Below, piece by piece: positions 1 to 7,211 of a DNA stretch of 39,487 nt; the first letter of the stretch is position 1, and the number at the start of each line of letters is the position of its first letter. The translations under genes were made by a program, and so were the position numbers. Location: contig DDSH01000034.1 of NCBI GenBank assembly GCA_002343775.1, positions 1 through 39,487 of the forward strand, given 5' to 3'. The notes beneath the pieces are model-generated. The model was not told where the DNA came from. It worked only from the letters and a program-made list of their open reading frames with translations, and did not search any database. This stretch comes from Anaerolineales bacterium UBA2395. GTDB taxonomy: Bacteria > Chloroflexota > Anaerolineae > Anaerolineales > Villigracilaceae.

Positions 1-2
1 AA

Positions 3-134
3 GCCTATGCCGAAGGCATGCTGCCTGCCTGCGGTTCCTCCAGCGGCAAACCGCTCTTTTGCCCCAACGATCTCGTCAGCCGCGGGCTGGCTGCCTACAT
101 GATCGTACGTGCCAAAAGCCTGACGATGCCGTAA
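3..134 (+). CDS. C-terminal end of an S-layer-homology-like or secreted protein (5' truncated by window)
   Basis: An open frame enters from the left edge and ends at TAA 132-134, giving 43 residues. The tail has a Cys-rich stretch, then FCPNDLVSRGLAAYMIVRAK. This resembles the 'CP...VTRAQMAVFLLRA' repeats that close many Chloroflexota surface proteins and are distant relatives of SLH domains. That assignment is from memory of the motif; the catalytic or main part of the protein is outside the window. A strong hairpin terminator follows 20 bases downstream, so this is the last gene of its transcript. Confidence 0.6.
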   Translation, partial: AYAEGMLPACGSSSGKPLFCPNDLVSRGLAAYMIVRAKSLTMP

Positions 135-154
135 GCGGTATTTCTTATCAACAG

Positions 155-188
155 AGCCTCACCCACGGAAAATTTGGGTGAGGCTTTC
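155..188 (+). terminator. Rho-independent terminator after the S-layer-like gene
   Basis: An 11-bp perfect stem (155-165 with 175-185) encloses a 9-base loop and is followed by TTCTTTG. The remaining stretch to 400 holds no gene I can support. Confidence 0.8.
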
Positions 189-379
189 TTTGAACTCAAC
201 ATTAAAAAAGAAGTCTCATGAGTTGGATGCAGTAGATTCGAATGCAAAAGCTCTGTAAACACATCGCAGGGTTTTATTGAAAAGAAATACAGACACTGTA
301 ACGCAGTACTGCGGGAAGGGCAAAATGCGCAAGACCATATCAAGTTCATTCCACTTCTAAAAAGGGACGAATGCAATTC

Positions 380-385
380 TATAAT
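380..385 (+). promoter_or_regulatory. Possible -10 element (TATAAT) for the metallophosphoesterase
   Basis: A perfect TATAAT lies 35 bases before the ATG at 421. No convincing -35 hexamer is seen at the usual spacing, so this is a weak call. Confidence 0.35.
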
Positions 386-420
386 CGCTCCATGCTTCAT
401 TGACTACTGAGGAGCGAACC

Positions 421-3400
421 ATGAAGACCTTCATCTGCCGTTTTATTGTTTCATCTCTTCTTTTGCTGATCCTCTGCGCTCGCCCAACAGACTCACGCGC
501 CCAAACCGACCGCATCATCTTTGCTGTTATTTCCGATTACGGACTTTCCGGGCAACCCGAAGCGGATGTGGCAAACCTTGTCAAAAGTTGGAATCCTGAA
601 CTTATCGTCACCAGCGGAGACAATAACCAGAACAGCCGCGTTTACGAAATGGACGACAACATCGGTCAGTACTATCACGAATATATTTATAGATATAGCG
701 GCAAATACGGGGAAGGCTCGCCCACGCGAAGATTCTTTCCCGCCATTGGTAATCACGACTGGGCTGGGAATGGCGTCAAAGCCTATTTGGATTATTTCAG
801 CCTCCATGAGTCGCAACGATACTACGAATTCGTTCAGGGACCCGTCCATTTTTTCATGCTTGATAGTGACCGGAATGAACCCGATGGCGTGGACGCAAGG
901 TCTGAGCAGGCGTTCTGGCTGAAAAAAGCACTTGCCGCATCCAATGCGCCGTTCAAGGTTGTTGTGGCTCATCATCCTCCCTACTCATCCGGGAAGCATA
1001 GCTCGACTGAGTATATGCGCTGGCCCTTCAAGGAATGGGGTGCAGATATTGTTCTCTCCGGGCACAATCACGTTTACGAACGATCCATCGTGAATGGATT
1101 ACCTTACATTGTCAATGGACTGGGCGGCGCGGGGATCTACCGTTTTGAAACGGTCATTCCGGAAAGTGTCGTTCGCTTCAATCAGGACTATGGAGCGATG
1201 CGCGTCGAGGCGACGAGTACACACATGAAGTTCCAGATGATCACACGGGCTGGCTTGCTCGTAGATGAGTTCATGCTCGGGCAGAAAATCCCCCATGTCG
1301 CTTCGATCGATTTCACAAATCCATCGCCCACCAATCAGAATGATGTTACATTTCAGGTCAGGTTTTCAGAGACCGTTACCGGCGTAGACTTGGAAGATTT
1401 TGGGATCGCAACAACTACAAATGGAGCTGCGATCAGCAATGTCAGCGGCTCTGAAGATTCCTATGTTGTTACTGTGAATACAGGTACAGGAGACGGAACC
1501 ATCCGCCTCGACATACTGGATAATGACACCATTTTAAATTCAGACGGAAATCCACTGGGGGGCGCGGGCTTAGGAAATGGAAGTTACACCACGGGCGCAA
1601 CCTATGTGATAGACCGCTCTGCACCCACTGTGACCTCCATCACGCGAGCAAGCATGAATCCCACGAACGCAGCAACCGTAGATTTCACGGTCAACTTTTC
1701 CGAAGTCGTGAACAATGTCGATGCGACCGATTTCAGCCTGACCAGCAATGCGGGTGCGCAGATCGTCGGGATCAATGGCTCCGGCTCCATCTACACTGTG
1801 ACCGTTGCTACAGGATTCGGGGTTGACCCATCCCTGCGCCTCGACTTCGTGGACAATGACAGCGTTATAGACCTCGTAGGAAACCCCACAAGTCAGGCAT
1901 TTAGCGGCGAAGCGTATTCGATTGACCGCCAGCCGCCGACTGCAATCGCCATCACGCGGACGGGGCAGGAATCCGCTTCGAGCGTGGAATTCGCCGTCCG
2001 GTTTTCAGAACCCGTTACCGGCGTGGACGGAAGCGATTTCCTCCTCTCCACAATAAACAGTGCCTTTATCCAAAATATTCAGGGGACGGGAAATCTGTAC
2101 CTTGTCACAGTTGCCATCAACCCAGGTAGCGACGTAGTGCGGCTGGACTTAAATGATAATGACAGCATCCTTGATCTTTCTGGAAATGTCCTAGGCGATG
2201 TGGGCATCGGAAATGGAAACCTGATCGGCGAGTCTATCCCTGTTGCCATCGACACGCCGATCGTTACATCGATCATTCGAACAGCGCCCAGCCCGCTCAA
2301 CGCTTCCAATGTAAATTTTATCGTTACGTTTTCCGAGATCGTGAGTGGCGTGGATATTTCAGATTTCGTGCTCACTGGCAACGCAGATGCAAGTATTCAA
2401 AGTGTAAATTCTGTGAGCCCGTTCTATATCGTGAATGTGAATACCGGGGTCAGCGATGGCGCGTTGAAGCTGGATTTGGTGGACGATGACACCATTACAA
2501 ACGCGCAAGGCATCCCGCTTGGCGGCAGGGGCACTGGAAACGCAAACTTCGCCAATGGCGAGATCTATGTGATCGATAGAATATCGCCCCAGGTTACATC
2601 GATCATCCGTGCGGGCAGCAACCCCACCATCAACCCCAGCGTGGATTTCATTGTCACGTTTTCCGAACCTGTGACTGGTGTAGATGTTTCAGATTTCAAC
2701 GTTGTGACAACGAACCTGAACTCACTCATTACTCAAATTCAAAATGCAGATCCGTTTTATATCGTAACCGTAAGCACAGGCGCGGGCTCCGGTTCGATTC
2801 GCTTAGACGTAAACGACAACCGCAGCATCACCGACTATGCCGGGAATACGCTGGCAAACAATGGCTCTGGGAATGGCGGTTTTACAAACGGCGAAAGTTT
2901 CAATATTGCAAAAATTCCAGTAAATTTTCCGGCGCCCAACATCACAACCAGATTGACAGCCTACACGACCAACTCCCCAACCCCCACACTGAAATGGTCA
3001 ACCATCCGCGGCGCACAAGCCTACGAGGTCTTTCTTGCCACTGACCAAAATTTCAATCAGCTCGTCCTTGGTCAAACGGTCAGCGGCACAAGCTTTACGC
3101 CGAATCAAAAACTGCCGGATGGCACCTACTTCATGCGGGTGTGGGCATTCAATGCGAGCCTCAACCCCGGAAAATTCAGCAAGACGTATTCCTTCACTGT
3201 GGACACAACGCCTCCCTCTACGCCGACACTTTACAGCCCGAAACAAAACGCCAACGCCCCGAAGCGCCCCTGGCTGACTTGGGTCGCTTCCGCCGGCGCG
3301 GCTCAATATCAAGTTGAATTAGACAATAACTCAAATTTCTCCAGCCCCGAATTTTCAGCCAGCACAAACAAGACCAGCATCCAATCCAAGTCACTGGCGA

Positions 3401-3492
3401 TCAAGCAGACTTATTACTGGCGTGTCCGCGCCAAAGATGCGGCTGGAAATTGGAGTCCCTGGTCGGATGTGTTTTCCATGTATATTCCATAG
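421..3492 (+). CDS. Secreted calcineurin-like metallophosphoesterase with Ig-like repeat array and FnIII-like C-terminus
   Basis: The 1023-residue protein starts at ATG 421, preceded by GAGGAG; an upstream TTG at 400 is less likely. Residues 1-28 are a signal peptide (basic N-terminus, LLLLILCA core, cleavage near SRAQ). Residues 31-290 hold the metallophosphoesterase metal ligands: D39 in SDYG, SGDN 65-68, GNHD 110-113, H184/H185 and GHNH 214-217. This set matches purple-acid-phosphatase-like enzymes, so an extracellular phosphomonoesterase is likely. Five repeats of about 100 residues follow (roughly nt 1300-2910), each with a 'TFSE.V.GVD..DF' start and a 'RLD..D.D.I.D..GN' end, typical of bacterial Ig-like repeats. 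Two FnIII-like modules with 'YYWRVRAKDAAGNWSPWS' close the protein. The substrate is unknown. No anchor is visible, so it may be secreted free or held by the repeats. Confidence 0.85.
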   Translation: MKTFICRFIVSSLLLLILCARPTDSRAQTDRIIFAVISDYGLSGQPEADVANLVKSWNPELIVTSGDNNQNSRVYEMDDNIGQYYHEYIYRYSGKYGEGSPTRRFFPAIGNHDWAGNGVKAYLDYFSLHESQRYYEFVQGPVHFFMLDSDRNEPDGVDARSEQAFWLKKALAASNAPFKVVVAHHPPYSSGKHSSTEYMRWPFKEWGADIVLSGHNHVYERSIVNGLPYIVNGLGGAGIYRFETVIPESVVRFNQDYGAMRVEATSTHMKFQMITRAGLLVDEFMLGQKIPHVASIDFTNPSPTNQNDVTFQVRFSETVTGVDLEDFGIATTTNGAAISNVSGSEDSYVVTVNTGTGDGTIRLDILDNDTILNSDGNPLGGAGLGNGSYTTGATYVIDRSAPTVTSITRASMNPTNAATVDFTVNFSEVVNNVDATDFSLTSNAGAQIVGINGSGSIYTVTVATGFGVDPSLRLDFVDNDSVIDLVGNPTSQAFSGEAYSIDRQPPTAIAITRTGQESASSVEFAVRFSEPVTGVDGSDFLLSTINSAFIQNIQGTGNLYLVTVAINPGSDVVRLDLNDNDSILDLSGNVLGDVGIGNGNLIGESIPVAIDTPIVTSIIRTAPSPLNASNVNFIVTFSEIVSGVDISDFVLTGNADASIQSVNSVSPFYIVNVNTGVSDGALKLDLVDDDTITNAQGIPLGGRGTGNANFANGEIYVIDRISPQVTSIIRAGSNPTINPSVDFIVTFSEPVTGVDVSDFNVVTTNLNSLITQIQNADPFYIVTVSTGAGSGSIRLDVNDNRSITDYAGNTLANNGSGNGGFTNGESFNIAKIPVNFPAPNITTRLTAYTTNSPTPTLKWSTIRGAQAYEVFLATDQNFNQLVLGQTVSGTSFTPNQKLPDGTYFMRVWAFNASLNPGKFSKTYSFTVDTTPPSTPTLYSPKQNANAPKRPWLTWVASAGAAQYQVELDNNSNFSSPEFSASTNKTSIQSKSLAIKQTYYWRVRAKDAAGNWSPWSDVFSMYIP

Positions 3493-3529
3493 ACAACTTA
3501 ATGAATTTTTATGATAATTATCTAATATA

Positions 3530-3558
3530 TTGACAAGACAAAGGCAGACAGGTATACT
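3530..3558 (+). promoter_or_regulatory. Strong sigma-70-type promoter of the SufR-like gene
   Basis: TTGACA at 3530-3535, a 17-base spacer and TATACT at 3553-3558 form a near-consensus promoter. The predicted transcription start, about 3565, is one base before the ATG at 3566. The mRNA should therefore be leaderless, which agrees with the absence of a Shine-Dalgarno sequence. Confidence 0.75.
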
Positions 3559-3565
3559 GCCTGTC
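3542..3565 (+). promoter_or_regulatory. Inverted repeat over the -10 box: probable autoregulatory operator
   Basis: GACAGG (3547-3552) and CCTGTC (3560-3565) form a 6-bp inverted repeat centred on the -10 hexamer. A second, overlapping pair is AGGCAG (3542-3547) with CTGCCT (3557-3562). Binding here would block RNA polymerase, as expected for a self-repressing SufR-type regulator. Confidence 0.55.
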
Positions 3566-4189
3566 ATGAAATCGACGCGAGACAAGATTTTACAGACCTT
3601 ACTAAAAAAGCCGCGATCCACGATCAACGATCTGGCTGAAGCGGTGGGTATCAACCCTATTTCCGTACGACATCATCTCACCAACCTGCAAATGGAAGGG
3701 TTGGTCGAGGCGATGGAAGAACGTCATGGGGTTGGGCGTCCGCGCCTTGTCTATGCGCTCACGAATGAGGGAATGGAGCGCTTCCCCACCCGCTATCTAC
3801 GCCTGACCACCCGCCTGCTCTCCCAATTGAAGGAAACCATGCCCGAGCCGATGGTGAGCAAACTATTCGGTCAAATTGCCGAAGACCTTGCCAGCGAATA
3901 TGCCAACGACATCAAAGGCTTAAGTATGGAAGAGCGCCTTGATCTCGTCAAAGATTTGCTGGCGCAGGAAGGATTCACCGTGGAATGGGAAAAGAAAGGC
4001 TCCCAGTATCAGATCCACGAAATTTCCTGTCCGTATTACCAGATCGGAATGACGCACCCTGAGGTCTGTACTGTAGACCAAACCCTGATCTCGAAAATGC
4101 TGGCGCTCCCCGCAAACAAGGTGCAATGCATTTTGGACGGCGGCGCACACTGCACCTATGTCGTGCAGCCCGCTGTAAAAACAAAATAA
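3566..4189 (+). CDS. SufR-like winged-helix regulator with four-Cys Fe-S motif
   Basis: The 207-residue protein starts with a winged helix-turn-helix (residues 4-65: 'INDLAEAVGINPISVRHHL', then a GVGRPR wing). The C-terminal half carries C155-x12-C168-x19-C188-x7-C196, in the context SCPYY...HPEVC...CILDGGAHC. This closely resembles SufR, the Fe-S-sensing repressor of suf genes in cyanobacteria and actinobacteria. The start at 3566 is chosen because the promoter covers any earlier start. The next gene, 12 bases downstream, is a SufT-like assembly factor, which supports control of Fe-S cluster metabolism. No other suf genes are nearby, so the full regulon lies elsewhere. The assignment rests on motif pattern and neighbour, not on a search. 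Confidence 0.75.
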   Translation: MKSTRDKILQTLLKKPRSTINDLAEAVGINPISVRHHLTNLQMEGLVEAMEERHGVGRPRLVYALTNEGMERFPTRYLRLTTRLLSQLKETMPEPMVSKLFGQIAEDLASEYANDIKGLSMEERLDLVKDLLAQEGFTVEWEKKGSQYQIHEISCPYYQIGMTHPEVCTVDQTLISKMLALPANKVQCILDGGAHCTYVVQPAVKTK

Positions 4190-4201
4190 ACGAGGTGAAT
4201 T

Positions 4202-4549
4202 ATGAGCGAATCTGAAATCAAGGAAATCCAGTGGACCATCCACTCCACTCACCCAGACATGGTCAAACCGGCGCGCGACCGCCTCTCCGAAGTGATCGAC
4301 CCGGAGATCGGCATGAACATTATCCAGTTGGGGCTCATCCGCGATGTTGAGATCGAAAACAACACCGCCCGCGTCAAGATGATCCTCACCACCCCATTCT
4401 GCCCCTACGGTCCAGCAATGATCGAAATGACCAAAGCCAAAGCCGTCGAAGCCTTCAACATCCCGGTCACCATCGAGATGGGTATGGAAATGTGGGACTT
4501 CTCCATGATGGAAGACCCCTCCGCGTTAGACTGGGGTATGTACGCCTAA
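4202..4549 (+). CDS. MIP18/DUF59 family Fe-S assembly protein (SufT/PaaD-like)
   Basis: The 115-residue protein has the DUF59/MIP18 pattern: 'RDRLSEVIDPEIGMNIIQLGLIRDVEI' (residues 26-52), then 'LTTPFCPYGPA' with the conserved Cys67. Members such as SufT help mature Fe-S proteins; PaaD members serve the phenylacetyl-CoA oxygenase, which is absent here. GAGGTG precedes the ATG at a good distance. It is co-transcribed with the SufR-like regulator (12-base gap) and ends at a bidirectional terminator. The protein is acidic, soluble and cytoplasmic. Confidence 0.8.
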   Translation: MSESEIKEIQWTIHSTHPDMVKPARDRLSEVIDPEIGMNIIQLGLIRDVEIENNTARVKMILTTPFCPYGPAMIEMTKAKAVEAFNIPVTIEMGMEMWDFSMMEDPSALDWGMYA

Positions 4550-4560
4550 CGTTTCCAGAT

Positions 4561-4597
4561 AAAAAAAAACAGACGCCAAAAGGCGTCTGTTTTTTTG
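4561..4597. terminator. Bidirectional terminator between convergent genes
   Basis: CAGACGCC (4570-4577) pairs with GGCGTCTG (4582-4589), flanked by an A-run on the left and a T-run on the right. It serves both the SufT-like gene and the convergent cytochrome gene. Confidence 0.9.
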
Positions 4598-4611
4598 TTC
4601 TTTACGAATGG

Positions 4612-5010
4612 CTATTTCAACGTGCGAATGTACGCCACAGCCTGCCAGATCTGCTCGTCGGTCAACACGCCCTTCCATGCAACCATGGAAGTGCCCGGCT
4701 TGCCGGTAGCAATGCGCCAGAACAGATAGTCATCGCCAACCTGAGCGGCGATTTCAGGAAGATTCTTCGGTTGAGGATCGAGCGCCGCACCAGCAGGACC
4801 GTCTCCATGACCCTGGGGACCATGGCAAGATTCACAATTGGTCGTAAAAACGTCCTTACCCGACGTCGCCGCATCTGCACCGAGCGGGCTGGTCATACCG
4901 GCAAACTCCGCAGGGACAGGGTCGAAGGTCACAGCCTCTTCCGCCCCGCCACCACATGCCGCAAGCATGATCGCGCCCAAAACCAGCAATCCAAACAAGA
5001 CTTTCTTCAT
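4612..5010 (-). CDS. Lipoprotein c-type cytochrome, single heme
   Basis: The 132-residue precursor has a lipoprotein signal ending at LAAC (Cys19), a Gly/acidic linker, then a class I cytochrome c domain from about residue 45. The heme site is C59-x2-C62-H63 (CESCH), and M109 in 'GTSMVAWKGVLTDEQIW' is the likely sixth ligand. This looks like a mobile, membrane-tethered electron carrier outside the cytoplasmic membrane. A Shine-Dalgarno GGAGG lies 7 bases before the ATG. A CRP-type palindrome sits at about -42 from the predicted start site, so expression is probably activated by a CRP/FNR-superfamily protein. The partner oxidase or reductase is not in the window. Confidence 0.88.
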   Translation of the reverse strand: MKKVLFGLLVLGAIMLAACGGGAEEAVTFDPVPAEFAGMTSPLGADAATSGKDVFTTNCESCHGPQGHGDGPAGAALDPQPKNLPEIAAQVGDDYLFWRIATGKPGTSMVAWKGVLTDEQIWQAVAYIRTLK

Positions 5011-5042
5011 CGTATACCTCCAGTTGATTTTTATCGCAAGGA

Positions 5043-5086
5043 ATTATATCGAATTTGTGAAAAATAACACTGTGACATTTGTCACG
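5043..5086 (-). promoter_or_regulatory. Cytochrome promoter with CRP/FNR-superfamily site in class II position
   Basis: On the minus strand, TATAAT occupies 5048-5043 and predicts a start near 5036. The -35 region is poor. TGTGA-N6-TCACG at 5071-5086 is centred at 5078.5, about 42 bases upstream of that start. A weak -35 with an activator site near -41.5 is the classic class II arrangement. A further half site (TGTGACA) lies at 5094-5100. Confidence 0.6.
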
Positions 5087-5127
5087 CAGTCGCTGTGACA
5101 TCTGTTGATGCGAATGGTAAGACCCGC

Positions 5128-5568
5128 TTACTTCTTCCGTCGCCCGCCCTTCAACTCACGTTGAAGCTTCTCAAACCCATCCCAATCTCCCTTTGCCGCC
5201 AGTTTCGCCTGATCGATCCAACCTTCCGGGTTCATCATTTGCAAACCAGCCGCATTCAAAAGATTCTGAACGTCGCCTGCGTTCGCCGAGGCGAGGTCTT
5301 CAAAGGTCTCGATTCCGGCTTTATTCAGAATCTTGACCGTCTTCGGACCAATCCCCTCGATCTTGACCAGATCATCCTTTGCCTTCTCGCGTTTGGGCTT
5401 GGAAACCTCCGCCTCAACCCGGACTTGAACCGGTTCCTGTTTCCCTGAACCGAACCACCACCCAAGCAAAATCGCCAAAAAGAAAAGTGCGATCCCAATG
5501 TACAACAGCCAGAGAAGTTCTGTGTTCGGACCCTCTGCACCTTCCGCCAATAATCGCAACGCCAGCAT
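5128..5568 (-). CDS. Membrane-anchored helix-hairpin-helix protein (DUF4332-like)
   Basis: The 146-residue protein has a short N-terminus, one transmembrane helix (residues about 18-39, LLWLLYIGIALFFLAILLGW), a charged linker and a helix-hairpin-helix domain (residues 66-115: 'DDLVKIEGIGPKTVKILNKAGIETFEDLA'). Such domains occur in many bacterial membrane proteins of unknown role, some next to phage-shock or envelope genes. The start is the ATG at 5568, with GGAGG five bases upstream; the in-frame TTG four codons earlier would overlap that ribosome site. A Lys/Arg-rich tail ends the protein. The cellular role is unknown. Confidence 0.7.
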   Translation of the reverse strand: MLALRLLAEGAEGPNTELLWLLYIGIALFFLAILLGWWFGSGKQEPVQVRVEAEVSKPKREKAKDDLVKIEGIGPKTVKILNKAGIETFEDLASANAGDVQNLLNAAGLQMMNPEGWIDQAKLAAKGDWDGFEKLQRELKGGRRKK

Positions 5569-5636
5569 GGTTTCCTCCAATGAAATGAATTATGGTACTT
5601 ATACGTGAAAACATGGAGCATGTCAATTCTTAAGGG

Positions 5637-5642
5637 TAAAAT
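5637..5642 (+). promoter_or_regulatory. TAAAAT -10-like element (GGGTAAAATT motif) before the GDPD gene
   Basis: GGGTAAAATT at 5634-5643 precedes the ATG at 5668. The same ten-base string recurs just ahead of two other genes in this window (7194-7203 and 25360-25369), which supports a -10 role. Confidence 0.4.
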
Positions 5643-5667
5643 TACCCATCCCAATCTGGAGCCTTCG

Positions 5668-6546
5668 ATGAAAATTAAAACCTGGCAGATCATCACCCTT
5701 GTCTTCGCCTTTCTGATCGTCCTTCTCCGGCTGACATCAAACCCAGCCCCGAAGCATCCCTACTACGCCGAAGACCTGAACTATCCGCTCGTCATCGCCC
5801 ACCAAGGCGGTGATGGCGTCTGGCCAGGCGAATCGATGCTTGCTTTCCAAAACGCCGTGGAACTTGGCGTGGATGTGCTTGAAATGGACTTACACATCAC
5901 CAGCGATGGCGTGCTCGTTCTCATGCACGATGAAACCGTAGACCGCACCACAGATGGGTCAGGCGAGATCGAAGCCATGACGATTGAACAGATCAAGCAG
6001 CTCGATGCCGCCTACGATTGGTCTCCCGACGGCGGGGCTACATTCCCCTATCGCGGACAGGGCATACAAGTTGCCACACTCGAAGAAGTCTTCACCGCTT
6101 TTCCTGAAATGCGCATGACCATCGAGATCAAAAGGACAAATGGCTCGATGGCTAAGCCTTTCTGCAATTTGATCCGCGAATACAACATGCAGGAAAAAGT
6201 TCTCGTCGCTTCTTTCCACGATGAGCGCCTGAACGAATTCCGCGCGGAATGTCCCGAAGTGGCAACCTCCAGCGCCAAAAATGAAACCACCGTCTTTGTG
6301 CTAATGACGAAAGCCTATCTTGGTGGATTCTATTCACCAGCGTTTTATTCCCTGCAAGTACCGGAAGAATCGGGTGGTATCACGGTCATGACACCCGCCT
6401 TCGTCAAGGCGGCACATGCCCGCAACCTCGCCGTCGAGCCGTGGACCATCAACGACGAAGAGACCATGCGCAAGTTCATCGAATGGGGCGTGGATGGGAT
6501 CATCACCGACCGACCGGACATTATGATGGAAGTGCTCGGGCGCTAA
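5668..6546 (+). CDS. Membrane-anchored glycerophosphodiester phosphodiesterase family protein
   Basis: The 292-residue protein begins at ATG 5668 (CTGGAG upstream) with an N-terminal signal anchor (residues 6-22). A GDPD TIM barrel follows: H45 in AHQGG, E55 in PGES, E72-x-D74 in 'LEMDLHITSDGVLVLMHDE', H87, and the closing 'DGIITDRPD'. GDPDs release glycerol 3-phosphate from deacylated phospholipids; the anchor puts the active site outside the cytoplasmic membrane. One oddity is that the usual HRG at the first catalytic His reads HQG, so the Arg that normally contacts phosphate is Gln. Activity or substrate choice may differ. It ends at a terminator shared with the convergent nitroreductase. 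Confidence 0.82.
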   Translation: MKIKTWQIITLVFAFLIVLLRLTSNPAPKHPYYAEDLNYPLVIAHQGGDGVWPGESMLAFQNAVELGVDVLEMDLHITSDGVLVLMHDETVDRTTDGSGEIEAMTIEQIKQLDAAYDWSPDGGATFPYRGQGIQVATLEEVFTAFPEMRMTIEIKRTNGSMAKPFCNLIREYNMQEKVLVASFHDERLNEFRAECPEVATSSAKNETTVFVLMTKAYLGGFYSPAFYSLQVPEESGGITVMTPAFVKAAHARNLAVEPWTINDEETMRKFIEWGVDGIITDRPDIMMEVLGR

Positions 6547-6550
6547 AACA

Positions 6551-6586
6551 AAAAAACGAGTGGCGAAATTCACCACTCGTTTTTTA
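6551..6586. terminator. Bidirectional terminator between GDPD and nitroreductase
   Basis: ACGAGTGG (6556-6563) pairs with CCACTCGT (6573-6580), with an A-run before and a T-run after. Confidence 0.88.
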
Positions 6587-6599
6587 TCGTCAACATTTG

Positions 6600-7163
6600 T
6601 TATTCACTGATCCATGTTACGCGGTCTTCAAACCCCGCCCGTGTATACGGCTCGGGCTGCACTTCAGGATAACCAACATAGATAAACCCAAGGATGTGTT
6701 GATCGGCGGCGAGACCGAAGAAGTCCTTTACCCTGGCATCGCGCGCCCATTCACCCGTACGCCAGATCGCGCCGAGTCCCAACGCATGTGCCGCCAGCAA
6801 GATATTCTGGCAAGCAGCCGAAGCCGCAGAGATATTTTCGATCTCAATGGCTTTGGAGTCGGGAGCGGGCTTATCCGCGCTTACAACGATGACCACGGGT
6901 GCGCGGAGCGGCAATGCCCGGGTCTTGTCCAATGCTTCGGCTGGCGCATCTGGATTCCGGTCCGAGAAAGAAGCAGCCATCACATCGCCCAACTTTTTGC
7001 GACCATCCCCGGTCAACACCACAAAGCGCCACGGACGCACTTTGTAATGGTTCGGCGCCTGCGCACCCGCACTTAAAAGTTTTTCGATCACATCGCGCTG
7101 CAACGGGTCAGGCTTGACCTTGCCAACGGTGACTCGTCCATGAATTGCGTCAAACAGTTCCAT
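6600..7163 (-). CDS. Nitroreductase family oxidoreductase (YdjA-like)
   Basis: The 187-residue protein belongs to the FMN-dependent nitroreductase fold: 'SAGAQAPNHYKVRPWRFVVLTGDGR' near the N-terminus (FMN contact and the YdjA-like 'APxH..PW.F'), 'GLGAIWRTG' in the middle and 'GFIYVGYP' near the C-terminus. Small YdjA-type enzymes are NAD(P)H-dependent flavoproteins with no settled physiological substrate. The frame stays open to 7490, but that part overlaps the divergent gene. The ATG at 7163, with GGAGG seven bases upstream, is the natural start. It is divergent from the HDAC-fold gene, with only 48 bases between them. Confidence 0.85.
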   Translation of the reverse strand: MELFDAIHGRVTVGKVKPDPLQRDVIEKLLSAGAQAPNHYKVRPWRFVVLTGDGRKKLGDVMAASFSDRNPDAPAEALDKTRALPLRAPVVIVVSADKPAPDSKAIEIENISAASAACQNILLAAHALGLGAIWRTGEWARDARVKDFFGLAADQHILGFIYVGYPEVQPEPYTRAGFEDRVTWISE

Positions 7164-7196
7164 TATTGTTCCTCCGGCGTCACAGACGCTTGCGGG

Positions 7197-7202
7197 TAAA
7201 AT
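7197..7202 (+). promoter_or_regulatory. TAAAAT -10-like element close to the start codon
   Basis: GGGTAAAATT (7194-7203) puts the -10 end nine bases before the ATG at 7212, giving a nearly leaderless message. No Shine-Dalgarno sequence is seen before this ATG. Confidence 0.4.
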
Positions 7203-7211
7203 TGTCTTACC

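Noticed and set aside
1300..2910. CRISPR array or tandem DNA repeat
   Set aside because: The repeats are at protein level only, about 300 bases long, and diverged in DNA. They are Ig-like domains. No CRISPR array was seen anywhere in the window.
4492..5067. A 191-codon plus-strand ORF across the SufT-cytochrome junction
   Set aside because: It reads through a strong bidirectional terminator and the antisense of the cytochrome, and has no ribosome site.
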